NCBI RefSeq assembly: GCF_030646115.1
Contig: NZ_JAUSMX010000008.1
Span: 281,548-345,547 of the forward strand
Length of the DNA: 64,000 bases
Direction of reading: 5' to 3'
Origin: Fluviicoccus sp.
GTDB taxonomy: Bacteria > Pseudomonadota > Gammaproteobacteria > Pseudomonadales > Moraxellaceae
Position numbers and translations under genes: made by a program. Positions 36,467 through 46,171 of the stretch are shown here, one piece after another. A model generated the notes under the pieces. The model did not search any database. It was given only the letters and a program-made list of their open reading frames with translations, and was not told the origin of the DNA. Position 1 is the first letter of the stretch. Every line of letters begins with the position of its first letter.

Positions 36467-38005
36467 ATGACCATGACCGACAACACCCCGAACGCCGCGC
36501 CCGCCGTTGACGAAAACAAGCTGATCGCCGAGCGCAAGCAGAAGCTGTCGGAGATGCGGGAACAGGGCAACGCCTTCCCCAACGATTTCCGCCGTGACGC
36601 CTATGCCGCCGCCCTGCAAAGCCGTTTTGCCGAGCCGGACAACGAGGCGCTGGAAGCCGACAAGCAGTATTTCGCGCTGGCCGGCCGCATCATGCTGAAG
36701 CGGGTGATGGGCAAGGCCAGTTTCACTACCATCCAGGACATGTCCGGCCGCATCCAGCTGTACATTTCCCGCGATGCCATTGGTGAAGCCACCTATGCCG
36801 CGTTCAAGAAATGGGACATGGGTGACATCGTCGGCGCCAAGGGTTATGTCTTCAAGACCAAGACCGGCGAACTGTCGCTGCACGTGGAAGAACTGCGCCT
36901 GCTGACCAAGGCGCTGCGTCCGCTGCCGGACAAATTCCACGGCATGGCCGACCAGGAAATGAAGTACCGCCAGCGCTACGTCGACCTGATTGTCAGCGAG
37001 GATACCCGCAAGACCTTCCGCATCCGTTCGCAGGTGATTGACGGGATCCGCCGCTTCATGGCCGGCCGCGATTTCATGGAAGTGGAAACGCCGATGATGC
37101 ATGTCATTCCCGGCGGTGCGGCGGCCAAGCCCTTCCACACCCACCATAATGCCCTCGACATGCCGCTGTTCCTGCGCATTGCGCCGGAGCTGTACCTGAA
37201 GCGGCTGGTGGTGGGCGGTTTCGAGCGTGTGTTCGAAATCAATCGCAACTTCCGCAACGAAGGCGTGTCCGCTCGCCACAACCCGGAATTCACCATGATC
37301 GAGTTCTATCAGGCCTATGCGGATTACCGCGACCTGATGGACCTGACCGAGGAAATGCTGCGCACCGTGGCGATGGAGGTGTTCAAGGACAAGCCGGAAG
37401 CCGAACGCACCCTGATCGAGTATCAAGGCGAAGTGTTCGACTTCGGCAAGCCGTTCGAGCGCTTGTCGATGGTGGATTCGATCCTGAAATACAACCCGGA
37501 TCTGACCCGCGAACAGTTGTGGGACTATGAGCAGGCTGCCGAAATCGTGCGCACCAAGCTGAAGATGGCGGTGAAGTCGATCTGGGGCATCGGCAAGCTG
37601 CACACGCTGATTTTCGAGGAAACGGTGGAGACGCAATTGCGCCAGCCGACCTTCATTACCGAATATCCGGCCGAAGTGTCACCGCTGGCCCGCCGCAACG
37701 ATGACAACGAATTCATCACCGACCGCTTTGAGTTCTTCATCGGCGGTCGCGAGATCGCCAACGGCTTCTCCGAGCTGAACGACCCGATTGACCAGGCCGA
37801 GCGTTTCATGCAGCAGGTGGCCGAGAAGGATGCGGGCGATGATGAGGCGATGCATTACGACGCCGACTACATCCGCGCACTGGAATACGGCCTGCCGCCG
37901 ACGGCGGGTGAGGGCATAGGTATCGACCGGTTGGTGATGCTGTTTGCCAACGCACCGTCGATCCGTGACGTGATCCTGTTCCCGCACATGCGTCCGGAAG
38001 CCTGA
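36467..38005 (+). CDS. lysS: Lysine--tRNA ligase, class II
   Basis: 512 residues ([15 protein letters not shown] 36473 is an equal alternative). An OB-fold anticodon domain ([19 protein letters not shown]) precedes the class II core: motif 2 [20 protein letters not shown], motif 3 [13 protein letters not shown]. Co-located with prfB as in many proteobacteria. A terminator follows. Confidence 0.97.
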   Translation: MTMTDNTPNAAPAVDENKLIAERKQKLSEMREQGNAFPNDFRRDAYAAALQSRFAEPDNEALEADKQYFALAGRIMLKRVMGKASFTTIQDMSGRIQLYISRDAIGEATYAAFKKWDMGDIVGAKGYVFKTKTGELSLHVEELRLLTKALRPLPDKFHGMADQEMKYRQRYVDLIVSEDTRKTFRIRSQVIDGIRRFMAGRDFMEVETPMMHVIPGGAAAKPFHTHHNALDMPLFLRIAPELYLKRLVVGGFERVFEINRNFRNEGVSARHNPEFTMIEFYQAYADYRDLMDLTEEMLRTVAMEVFKDKPEAERTLIEYQGEVFDFGKPFERLSMVDSILKYNPDLTREQLWDYEQAAEIVRTKLKMAVKSIWGIGKLHTLIFEETVETQLRQPTFITEYPAEVSPLARRNDDNEFITDRFEFFIGGREIANGFSELNDPIDQAERFMQQVAEKDAGDDEAMHYDADYIRALEYGLPPTAGEGIGIDRLVMLFANAPSIRDVILFPHMRPEA

Positions 38006-38023
38006 TCAATTGCAGAAACAAGA

Positions 38024-38047
38024 ACCCCGCCGAGTGCGGGGTTTTTG
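38024..38047 (+). terminator. Terminator after lysS
   Basis: ACCCCGC (38024-38030), loop CGAGT, GCGGGGT (38036-38042), then T-run. Confidence 0.9.
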
Positions 38048-38048
38048 C

Positions 38049-38534
38049 TTAATGGGGCGGGTCTTTTTTGGAGGCGTGATTGGGGTGGCCGGGGTGGTCC
38101 TTCCAGAACCGTTCCATCATCAGGTAGGTGAAAGAGGCGGACCAGCCAATCATGACCAGACCGAGCAGGGCTTCCATGCCGGCAATGAGCCGCACATGCT
38201 GCAAGGGCAGCAGGTCACCGAAACCCAGCGAGGTATAGACCACCACCGAAAAATAGACGTAGTCGAAGAAATGGGTGGTCGGCAGGCCGTGAAAGGTGCC
38301 TAGCGATAAATGTTCACTAAGCAGGTAATAAGAAAAGGCGAAAATCCAGACTTCAATGGTATGGGCGAGGATGACGCCATAGATGACCACCAGGATACGC
38401 AGTCGCGGCTGCATTTTGAGGTGCGGCAGCAACAGGGAGATCAGGCGCAAGGCTTCGTAGTGCACCATGACGGTGGCCAGCACCAGCAGGATGCCGACAG
38501 CCGTGGCGACAATAAAGCTGAATTCAGAGGTCAT
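38049..38534 (-). CDS. Two-to-four-helix ion channel protein (potassium-channel-like)
   Basis: 161 residues with four hydrophobic segments (~8-30, 45-70, 90-108, 115-138). Between the last two is a pore-loop signature, VVYTSLGFGDLLPL, where TSLGFGD resembles the TxGFGD selectivity filter of potassium channels. No cytoplasmic gating domain is fused; the C-terminus is His- and Pro-rich (KDHPGHPNHASKKDPPH). Probably an inner-membrane cation channel. Convergent with lysS. Confidence 0.75.
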   Translation of the reverse strand: MTSEFSFIVATAVGILLVLATVMVHYEALRLISLLLPHLKMQPRLRILVVIYGVILAHTIEVWIFAFSYYLLSEHLSLGTFHGLPTTHFFDYVYFSVVVYTSLGFGDLLPLQHVRLIAGMEALLGLVMIGWSASFTYLMMERFWKDHPGHPNHASKKDPPH

Positions 38535-38603
38535 TTAGCCGTCAAAGGGCAAAGAATTGTAAGTGGCTATTCTAGAGAGGATGCGGTCAAGGCGACAAGC
38601 GGC

Positions 38604-38735
38604 TTATTCCGGATTCTCAACCTGATTTTCTGCCTGTGCCTGCCAGCTTTCAGGAAGGTCGGCTTCCGCCAGAATGAGCAGCACCGTGCGGATCTGGGTC
38701 AGCAGTTGTTGTTCCCATTGCAGAAGCATGTTCAT
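38604..38735 (-). CDS. Small hypothetical protein of 43 residues
   Basis: Starts MNMLLQWEQQLLTQIRTVLL with GGAG eight bases before the ATG, and ends EADLPESWQAQAENQVENPE. Not recognised; probably one amphipathic helix with an acidic tail. It is upstream of and on the same strand as the channel gene, 69 bases away, so it may be co-transcribed. Support is the ribosome site and frame only. Confidence 0.4.
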   Translation of the reverse strand: MNMLLQWEQQLLTQIRTVLLILAEADLPESWQAQAENQVENPE

Positions 38736-38906
38736 ACCGGTGCTCCGGTCGGTTTTTGTACTTGAATGAAGTCTAGTACGATCGTCCAATAAACGCAATG
38801 ACCCCTCAAATAATATGGGGTTGCTGGTCAGGCAGGCTGTTTAGGGGTTTATGATAAGAATGATAGCAACATTGTTGATGAGTTCCCGCTCCGGAGTGCC
38901 TGACTG

Positions 38907-39902
38907 ATGAATGGTTCCCAACCAGTTGTATGTCAAACATTGCTCAGGGCCGCCTTCTTGCTGATGGCGGTCATGGTTTCTGTCTGTCAGGCGGATCAGG
39001 CGGCCGCGGCCGCCGTGGTATCACCAAGCCCTGAAAGCGTGTGGAGTGAGGACTCTGCCTCCGCCGTGCTTGCCTGGGTGACCGGTTTGGAAAAGTCTGG
39101 GGATGTCGCGGGGGCGGCTTCAGTAGCCCTGCGGGGCGCAGGCCGGTTTCCCGGAGATGACGACTTGGCGCGAGAGGCGGTGCGCCTGCTGCTGCAAAGC
39201 AGGCAATTCCGGTTGGCGGATGCGTTCTTGATGGCGGTGGTGGCGAGGAAACCCTCTGCGGAAAACCTGTTCCGTCTGGGGCATGCTCGTGAGCAGGCTG
39301 GGGAGGACGGCTTGGCGCTTAAGGCCTATTTGTCCGCCCGCCAGCAGGGGATGAAAGGGCCTCTGCTGGAGACGGCGTTGCAGCGCATGGAAAAGCGTGC
39401 CGTGAAGGTGGAAAATCTCTGGCTGTTGCCGCCGCCGGGATGGCAGCGGAATACGGATGGCTTGTCGCGGCTGGCGGAGCCGATGACGCTGGTGATCCAG
39501 GCGCAAGCGGCGGCTGACTTGAAGGCCTTGGTAATGACCCATATCCGGGCTGCCATGCCGCAGGGGATGTTCACGGATGCCGCCATCGCGCAACGTGCAG
39601 TCCTGGCAAGACAGCAACAGGATTTTCTCAAGTCAGCGCCGTCGGGCGTGGCGCTTCCTCCTTGGCTTGACGCTCCGGTGTTGCAGGTGCGTCCTCTACC
39701 CGGCGCTGACGGTGGCTGGGTGGCCATGGCCTCGGTCAGCGCCGGTCAAGTCCGGACTTCCATGGCGGTGCTGGCGCTGCGGCATGGCCAACGTGTCTAC
39801 ACCCTGTCGCTTTCGGGGACTAATCCGGCTGAGGAGTTGGAGAAAACCCTGCTGACGCTAGGCGACGCCGTGATCTGGCAGGCACCGGGGGTGAAGCCAT
39901 GA
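38907..39902 (+). CDS. Exported TPR-like protein, first gene of an uncharacterised cluster
   Basis: 331 residues. Signal peptide (LLRAAFLLMAVMVSVCQADQA). Residues ~45-160 are TPR-like helical pairs (ASVALRGAGRFPGDDDLARE, LFRLGHAREQAGEDGLALKAY). The C-terminal half (PPPGWQRNTDG ... VYTLSLSGTNPAEELEKTL) has a strand-rich pattern a little like DcrB/PsbP-fold proteins, but I cannot confirm that. The stop overlaps the next gene by ATGA, so the two are coupled. A periplasmic scaffold role for the big partner is inference. Confidence 0.7.
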   Translation: MNGSQPVVCQTLLRAAFLLMAVMVSVCQADQAAAAAVVSPSPESVWSEDSASAVLAWVTGLEKSGDVAGAASVALRGAGRFPGDDDLAREAVRLLLQSRQFRLADAFLMAVVARKPSAENLFRLGHAREQAGEDGLALKAYLSARQQGMKGPLLETALQRMEKRAVKVENLWLLPPPGWQRNTDGLSRLAEPMTLVIQAQAAADLKALVMTHIRAAMPQGMFTDAAIAQRAVLARQQQDFLKSAPSGVALPPWLDAPVLQVRPLPGADGGWVAMASVSAGQVRTSMAVLALRHGQRVYTLSLSGTNPAEELEKTLLTLGDAVIWQAPGVKP

Positions 39903-42900
39903 AGCGACTTCGTAGATGTCTTCGCCAGATGCTGACGATCTGTTTTCTTGGGGTGCTGCTGTTGTCCGGAGGGCTGGCTCAGGCTGATGACTATGCCGAT
40001 TATGTGCAGGCCGAGGCTGATCTGCGCAGCAGCCATGACCTCATTCGGCTGGATGAGGCTGCGGTGGGGCAGGCGCTGAACGAAGCAATGGGGGCTAATT
40101 ACGGCGAAATTCGGGCATGGGAAGTTGTCGACCTAAAAATGGATGCCTTAGGCAAAACCATAGAGAATTCCCGGGAGCAAATGAGTCGCAGCGCGGGCAT
40201 CCTGTTGCGGTTTAACCCGTCTTACCGCTTGCCTGAAGTCACGCTGGGGCATCCCTTTGAGGGCAATCTGGCGCAGGCCCGTAACAAGAAACGAGAGTTG
40301 ATTGAACAGGCCAACAAGGAACGCGGCAAGTTGCTGAAGCTTAACGCCATGCGGGCGAAAGTGGATCAGAGGCTGTTGGGTGCCAGCCGGGAGTTGGTTG
40401 GTGACACCCTGGAGGGATTTCTGCCGGATGAAAAGCAATTGGCGGGCGAGGCCGGGGTGATTGTGCTGGGGGCGTATTTTGGCCCGCCGGGACTGGCTGC
40501 TGCGGGGCTGGTCTATGGTGGGGTCTCTACCTTTAATGCCATGATCAACCTCTATTATGGCGCGGAGTCAATGGCGCAGCAGGGCAAGGCGCTGACCGGC
40601 ATGCTGGAGGTACTGCAGCGTCGCCGGCAGGATGTGGAAAAAGGGCTGCAGGGGTTGACCGATGGTGTCCGGGAAATGCAGCAAATTGAACAGATGCTGG
40701 ACAAGAACCAGAAGCGGATGGAGGAGTACCGGCTGGCGGTCCGCAAAGCCTCGGACGGACTGGATGAACAGGCGCGCAACGCTTTTCAGGCGCAGCAGGA
40801 CAAGCTTTTGCAGGAAGCCCGCGAGGAGGCCTCAAGGCCGAAGCATGTCATTGCCCTGGGGACCTGGATTTTCGGCATGACCCCGATTGCGCCCCTTCAG
40901 CCCGGAGAGTGGTCTGGTGAGGTGGACGCGATTGTCGGGCAGATGGACTCCTATGCAAAGGCTGTGGAAGACGGTGGTGATCCCGACAATTACTACGTAT
41001 TGATTTCCGACTGGTTGAAGGACATCAGCGGCAAGATATTGCCGTTGCAGAAGCAGTATGACCTGAAAATGGCGGATTATCGCAAGGCGGAGCAGCAGCA
41101 TTGGGTGCGTTATTCCGAAGCCGGTCAACGCGCCTCCGCTGCGTGGAATGCCCTCTGGAGCGCCTATCACAGGCGGGGTCTGGATGATGCCTTCTACGCC
41201 GCTTCCGACCGGATTGGAGCGGCCTGGAATAACGAGGTCAAGGCCTCCGAAAACATCCTGCGGCCCTATGGGCAGGCGCTGATCGCTCCGTATCGCGAGC
41301 TGGTCAGGCTGCATCAGATCAGCTGGGCGGTGGAGTCGGTCGAATACCGTTTTACGCGCAAGGTTGAAACCGCCGTCAACTATCGTACCGGCGAGTTCTG
41401 GCGCGAATACTCGCAATGGCAGTTGCGGATTGGCGACGCCATGGCCGGTCTGCGCGCGGGGCAGGACCGCATTCCCGGTTCGTTCAACACGTACCGCCAG
41501 ACGGCTGAAAATCTGGATGCTGACGTCACCAAGGCGATGGAGTGGGGCAATAATGTCGAGCAATTGCGCAATCACCTGCTGGCGCAGGCGGAAGCGGTCC
41601 GCCAGTCCGGAAAGGAGGCGCGCGATGGCTATCAGGCGTATCAGTCCGTCATGGCGGAGGTGCGCACTTTGCTGAATACCGGTGAGAGTGAGCTGGATGC
41701 GCAGCTGGCCCGCTATGGCAAGGTCATCAATTACCCGCGCACAGGGCGATTCCATATTTGTTTCTGGTGCGCCTCCTACCAGTCGCCTTTCGAGCCGGAC
41801 TCGGCGGAAACAGCAGCCCGTGAGGCACGATTCGCTGAGTATGTGAGCAAGTTGTTCCGCTATGAGGAGCCGCCATATCTGGCGGAGGCCGCCAAGGCGG
41901 ACTGGAACGGGGTGGCCGAACGTTTCGCGGCCAAGGCGGAAGAACTGAAATTCCATGTCGACCAGGCAGAATTGTACCGGTACCGGCTGGCCCCTGCGGA
42001 GGCGCGGCTGGGGCGGATCAGCCTGAAAGTGTCCGGGGCGGGGCTGTATGCCCCCCGACCCGGCTCGCCCGAGGTCGTGCTGCGACGTGAATTTGCTGAA
42101 CCGACATGGGCGGCGCTTGGTGCCGAAGCGGGTCGCTATATCAGGCCTGAGGCATTTGCGGCCTTGCCCTGGGCGCGCTGGCAACCGCTGGACGGCATGT
42201 TTCCGTGGCAGAAGCTCTATGCGGCCCAGACGCTGCTGCTGAACCGTATCCGCGAGGAGATGAAGCCCTATGTACAGGCTCGGGGGAACGGCAGCGGCTG
42301 GTTTGCGCCAGTCAGTGAAGCGATAGTCAAGCCGATTGAAGCTGACTGGACCGGCCTGCGGGCGCTGTGTGAACAATATGATGGTCTTGCTGCGGCTGAG
42401 CGCCTGCCGCTGCAGGGAGCTCAGGAAGAGGTGCTTCGTGAGGCGCAGCCGCTATTTGAAACCTGGGGGAAAATGTCGCCTCCTGCACGGGGGCTGGTGG
42501 CGGAGGATCATGCTCGGTTCCAGGGGGCGTACAGTTGGCTGAGTCGCTATCTGGAGATGAAGGTTGATAGCCTCAAGACCCTGCTGGTTCCCCCCAATAA
42601 CAGCGTGGCGGCCCAACTGGATGACTTGGTGCTTGGGTATCGTCCGGCCCAGAAGCAGTGGCTGGAGCGTCAGGAGCGTGACCGCCGCGCTTCCGAAGAG
42701 GCGCAGCAAAGATTCGAGGCCGCCGAGAAAGCGCGCCTCGCTGCCGAGCAAGCGCGGCTGGTCGAAGAAAAGCGTTTGCAGGACGCCTTCCCGCAAGAAG
42801 TCCGGGCCATGTACGAGCAGTTCCGGCAAGCCTACGAGGCGCGCGACGAGTCCCGGGTGTTGAGTTTTCTGGCCGACGCCTGGCAGGCGGGCGATGGCAC

Positions 42901-43165
42901 CTCGCTGTCCGACCTGAGCGCCAACCTGCGGCGGACCTTTACGGCGTTTGACGAGATCCGTTATGAGATCAGTAATCTCCAGATCCAGCCCGGCATGGGC
43001 GGCCGCATGATGGCTACTTATGACCTCAGCATCATCAGTCGTATGTACAGCGCGGATATCCGTCATGTCGAGAAGTCTGCGGTGCGGGAAGAGGTGGGGC
43101 GTGACAGCCGGGGCCGCGTCCGCATTCTCAGCACACCGGGCGGTCGGTTCTGGACGGTGGAGTAG
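39899..43165 (+). CDS. Giant exported coiled-coil protein with C-terminal NTF2-like domain
   Basis: 1088 residues, not recognised. Signal peptide (residues ~1-29, ending GGLAQA). Residues 30-180 and 225-320 are long charged helices with coiled-coil composition. Between them, 184-220 is a hydrophobic Gly/Ala-rich segment (GVIVLGAYFGPPGLAAAGLV) that could insert in a membrane. A Cys pair occurs near 617 (FHICFWCASY). A Glu/Arg/Ala coiled coil (~930-963) leads to a terminal domain (964-1088) with NTF2/SnoaL-like features: an initial helix pair, then strands. That domain is 60% identical to the end of the 1333-residue neighbour. The gene is coupled to its upstream partner by ATGA. Confidence 0.75.
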   Translation: MKRLRRCLRQMLTICFLGVLLLSGGLAQADDYADYVQAEADLRSSHDLIRLDEAAVGQALNEAMGANYGEIRAWEVVDLKMDALGKTIENSREQMSRSAGILLRFNPSYRLPEVTLGHPFEGNLAQARNKKRELIEQANKERGKLLKLNAMRAKVDQRLLGASRELVGDTLEGFLPDEKQLAGEAGVIVLGAYFGPPGLAAAGLVYGGVSTFNAMINLYYGAESMAQQGKALTGMLEVLQRRRQDVEKGLQGLTDGVREMQQIEQMLDKNQKRMEEYRLAVRKASDGLDEQARNAFQAQQDKLLQEAREEASRPKHVIALGTWIFGMTPIAPLQPGEWSGEVDAIVGQMDSYAKAVEDGGDPDNYYVLISDWLKDISGKILPLQKQYDLKMADYRKAEQQHWVRYSEAGQRASAAWNALWSAYHRRGLDDAFYAASDRIGAAWNNEVKASENILRPYGQALIAPYRELVRLHQISWAVESVEYRFTRKVETAVNYRTGEFWREYSQWQLRIGDAMAGLRAGQDRIPGSFNTYRQTAENLDADVTKAMEWGNNVEQLRNHLLAQAEAVRQSGKEARDGYQAYQSVMAEVRTLLNTGESELDAQLARYGKVINYPRTGRFHICFWCASYQSPFEPDSAETAAREARFAEYVSKLFRYEEPPYLAEAAKADWNGVAERFAAKAEELKFHVDQAELYRYRLAPAEARLGRISLKVSGAGLYAPRPGSPEVVLRREFAEPTWAALGAEAGRYIRPEAFAALPWARWQPLDGMFPWQKLYAAQTLLLNRIREEMKPYVQARGNGSGWFAPVSEAIVKPIEADWTGLRALCEQYDGLAAAERLPLQGAQEEVLREAQPLFETWGKMSPPARGLVAEDHARFQGAYSWLSRYLEMKVDSLKTLLVPPNNSVAAQLDDLVLGYRPAQKQWLERQERDRRASEEAQQRFEAAEKARLAAEQARLVEEKRLQDAFPQEVRAMYEQFRQAYEARDESRVLSFLADAWQAGDGTSLSDLSANLRRTFTAFDEIRYEISNLQIQPGMGGRMMATYDLSIISRMYSADIRHVEKSAVREEVGRDSRGRVRILSTPGGRFWTVE

Positions 43166-43237
43166 CCTGTCGTGGCATCCCCGTCGACCGGGGAGTACAC
43201 TTATAAAAAGAGCGGTTATTATTGAGAGGGGAATAGC

Positions 43238-44839
43238 ATGACCAACCGTACAACCGGGTTGCCCGGTTTTCGTCCCTGTCGGCTGGCCTTGGCCATGCTG
43301 GCCGTGGCCGGTGGTGCGCAGGCGCAGCAGGAGGTTCACGTTTCCAACGAATTCGCCGTGACCGCCAGTGATGTCAGCGGGCCTGGCGACCGGCAGTCCT
43401 CACTGACGGAAGGCGCGCGCTACCTGAACGTTCTGGGTATCAACGGTGGCGGCGCGCTGGGCGGCTATGATTACCGCTTTAACCTGGGCGCCAAGGCCAC
43501 GGATGATAACCGGAATGATGTCCAAGGCCTGACGCTGACCAACCTGCAAGGCAAGCTCAGCAACAACGTGCATACGGTGACGTTGGGCGATACCTTCGAG
43601 TCCTTTTCCCAGTACGCGTTGAACGCCGCGGTCAAGGGGGGCTCCTGGCGCTACGCCGACAGCGCCAATCCCGGCGGCCCTGAATTGACAGTGTTGCATG
43701 GCTTGGCCGTCTCGCGTTGGGACAACCTCTGGGATACCCCGACGCTGGAGCGCCGGGTGACGGGCGCGCGGGCGAAGCAGGCATTTGGTGATGAGGTGGC
43801 GGTGGGTGTCAGCGCGGTGCAAACCTCGGACGGCAATGTGCAGCCGGGGGCTTCGCGACTGAAGGGCCATACCGCGACGCTGGATGCCGAATACCGGCCC
43901 ATTCCCGGACTGACGATTCGTGCGGAAACCTCGTTTTCCGGCTATGAGGAAGAGCCCGCGGCCGGGGTTGTGGTCAAGACCAACGGCAATGCCTTGCGAT
44001 TGGAGGCGGTGGGGGATGCCGATCCCAGCCGCGTCAGCCTGGAATACGAACGCGTGGCTCCCGATTATGTGACGCTGGCTGGTTCCGCCACGGCGGACCG
44101 CGAGAAGTTCAAGGCGAAATGGCGTTACAAGCACACCCGTGATGTCACCTGGAATTTCGGAGCCCTGTGGTTTCATGACAACCTGGACGGTCAGAAGGCG
44201 CTGCGCACCAACTACACCCGACCGGAAGTGGAAGTGACGGTGCGGCGACTGGGCGGGCGTCAATATGCCTCCGGCACGCTGTCCTACAAACTGGACCGCT
44301 CGGAGAATAGCACGGTAACCACCCGTGACCAGTTTCTCAATGCCAATTACCGGGACCGCTTTGGTGACCTGGACAGTGAAACCAATCTGGGAACAACCTT
44401 CTACAAGACCACAAACGCCCGTGACGCCCGTGAAGTCACCGCCAATACCAGCCTCAGCAGCCGCCATACTGTAAGCAGTGTGGTGTTGAAACCCGTGCTG
44501 TACTTGGGGACGTGGAATAACCGTGACGAACTGGCTGCCCCGCGCGCCACCGACCGCATCGTCGAATATTCCGCCGGTCTGGGCTGTGACGTACCGTCGT
44601 GGAAAGTCACCTCCAACCTGAAAATTGGCGAGAACCGCTTGGACAAGAGCGCCGGCACCGACTCGCAGAAGGCTTATGCCAACTTGAACGTCTACTGGCG
44701 ACCGGACTCGTTGCGAGAGTGGCAGGGCATGCTGTTTGCCCGGGCGCTGGTCAATGACTTCCGCTATGACCCGGCTGCGGTCAATGCCCTGAACTTCCGT
44801 GAAAACAGCCTGTCACTCGGGCTTAACGTCCAGTATTGA
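43238..44839 (+). CDS. Predicted outer-membrane beta-barrel protein of the cluster
   Basis: 533 residues. Signal peptide ending GGAQA-QQEV. The mature part consists of alternating strands with aromatic girdles (LGGYDYRFNLGAKATDD, VRRLGGRQYASGTLSYKLDR, ENSLSLGLNVQY at the C-terminus; the last residue is Tyr, acceptable for BAM recognition). Most likely an outer-membrane barrel of ~20+ strands. GAGAGGGG precedes the ATG. It sits third in the cluster, 72 bases after the giant protein gene, with a small CCCCG/CGGGG hairpin in the gap. Confidence 0.65.
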   Translation: MTNRTTGLPGFRPCRLALAMLAVAGGAQAQQEVHVSNEFAVTASDVSGPGDRQSSLTEGARYLNVLGINGGGALGGYDYRFNLGAKATDDNRNDVQGLTLTNLQGKLSNNVHTVTLGDTFESFSQYALNAAVKGGSWRYADSANPGGPELTVLHGLAVSRWDNLWDTPTLERRVTGARAKQAFGDEVAVGVSAVQTSDGNVQPGASRLKGHTATLDAEYRPIPGLTIRAETSFSGYEEEPAAGVVVKTNGNALRLEAVGDADPSRVSLEYERVAPDYVTLAGSATADREKFKAKWRYKHTRDVTWNFGALWFHDNLDGQKALRTNYTRPEVEVTVRRLGGRQYASGTLSYKLDRSENSTVTTRDQFLNANYRDRFGDLDSETNLGTTFYKTTNARDAREVTANTSLSSRHTVSSVVLKPVLYLGTWNNRDELAAPRATDRIVEYSAGLGCDVPSWKVTSNLKIGENRLDKSAGTDSQKAYANLNVYWRPDSLREWQGMLFARALVNDFRYDPAAVNALNFRENSLSLGLNVQY

Positions 44840-44851
44840 GGAGAAACGAAG

Positions 44852-46171
44852 ATGATCGTGAATCTGATCAAAAAGCTGCGGCTGCTGGCGTTGGTGCTGG
44901 GTGTCGTGATGGTGTGGAGCCCGGCCGCCAATGCCAAGTGGTGGATCTTCGGGCAGTCGAAGGATGACGTGGATTTCGGCTATCTCTACCTGAACAATGT
45001 CAGTTATGAGGAACTGGGCGCCAAGGCCACGCTTTATCGGGAAACCCTGCCCAATGGCGAGGTGGTGTTGCGCGGCAAGGCCCGCTCCGGCCGCAATCAG
45101 GTGGGCAATGTACGGGTATCGCTGGATGGCAAGGCAACCTGGCAAAAGGCGACCTTCAAGCCGACCGGCGAGTTCGAATTCCGTTTCCGCCCGGAAGCTG
45201 AACGGACCTACAGCGTGGCGGTGGAAGTGATGGACACCACCGGCAAGACCAACGATGTGGAGCGCACCCGCAAGGAACTGACGGTGTCCCCGCAACGGAT
45301 TTCCGATCAGGCGCGGCGGGTGCTGGATGCGCTGGTTGCCGCCTACCGGGACGAAAATGCCTCTGCCTTCATGCAATGGGTCAGCCCCGATTTTGCTGGG
45401 GATACCGTCAGCCTGGATCGCGCCATCCGCAAGGATTTCACGGCCTTTGACCGCATTGACCTGCGCTATACCCTGAACAATGTGGTGATGGACCCGGCGG
45501 GCCGCCTGTTCGTAGCCATCAATTTCAACCGCAGCGTAACGTCGTCGCGCAGTGGCCAGACCCTGACCGACAGCGGCAACACCGAGTTCGTGATCAAGCC
45601 GGGGGAGAAGGGCGGACTGGTGTTCAGCATGAAGAACCCGCTGATTTTCGGCCTGTCGGATGCGGAGAATGTGGCCACCGGCAGTGTGGCGGGCGGTGCG
45701 GATGAAGCGACGCAGATCGGGGTGGATGCTCAGGGTAATGTCGGTGTGGGCCAGGTGTCATCGGCCAATACCGAGGACGGGAGTTTTACCCTGGATGCGG
45801 ACTGCAGCTCCTGGCCATGCCCGTCCTATCCCGGTTTTGATTTTGCCAACCAGACGGTGACCACCGGCGGCGTTGGCGACATTAATCTGGAAACCAACCT
45901 GTTTTTCCCCGGTTTCAACCAGATCGTGGGCTGGCAGATTCTGACGGGTGTGAACATGGATTCCGTGCACGAGGCCCCGGCTTCCGGCTACTCCAACGCG
46001 GGTGGTCCGATGTTCCAGGCTGAACCGAACATCGGCAATACCGTCGCCCTGCAATTACCGAACGGCAAGTTCGCCTTGCTGGAAGTGGTCAGTTTCTCGA
46101 ATCCGGGCGTCGGCATTACCCGGTCCACGTATCGCTTCAAGTACCAGCCTGACGGCAGCCGGAAATTCTGA
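44852..46171 (+). CDS. Exported protein with Ig-like and NTF2-like domains
   Basis: 439 residues. Signal peptide (~1-28, PAANA-KWWIFG). Residues ~50-147 look like an Ig/Big-type beta-sandwich (GEVVLRGKARSG, GNVRVSLDGKATW). Residues 151-270 form an NTF2-like domain (QARRVLDALVAAYRDENASA ... RKDFTAFDRIDLRYTLNNVV), a diverged version of the domain ending the two giant neighbours. The last ~150 residues are Gly/Asn-rich with one CSSWPC pair. RBS GAGGAGAAA. Its stop overlaps the start of the next gene (TGATG). Function unknown. Confidence 0.7.
   Translation: MIVNLIKKLRLLALVLGVVMVWSPAANAKWWIFGQSKDDVDFGYLYLNNVSYEELGAKATLYRETLPNGEVVLRGKARSGRNQVGNVRVSLDGKATWQKATFKPTGEFEFRFRPEAERTYSVAVEVMDTTGKTNDVERTRKELTVSPQRISDQARRVLDALVAAYRDENASAFMQWVSPDFAGDTVSLDRAIRKDFTAFDRIDLRYTLNNVVMDPAGRLFVAINFNRSVTSSRSGQTLTDSGNTEFVIKPGEKGGLVFSMKNPLIFGLSDAENVATGSVAGGADEATQIGVDAQGNVGVGQVSSANTEDGSFTLDADCSSWPCPSYPGFDFANQTVTTGGVGDINLETNLFFPGFNQIVGWQILTGVNMDSVHEAPASGYSNAGGPMFQAEPNIGNTVALQLPNGKFALLEVVSFSNPGVGITRSTYRFKYQPDGSRKF

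Noticed and set aside
40832..42376. 514-codon minus-strand frame inside the 1088-residue gene
   Set aside because: Same antisense composition effect; the plus-strand frame has a signal peptide, coupled start and a domain shared with a paralogue.
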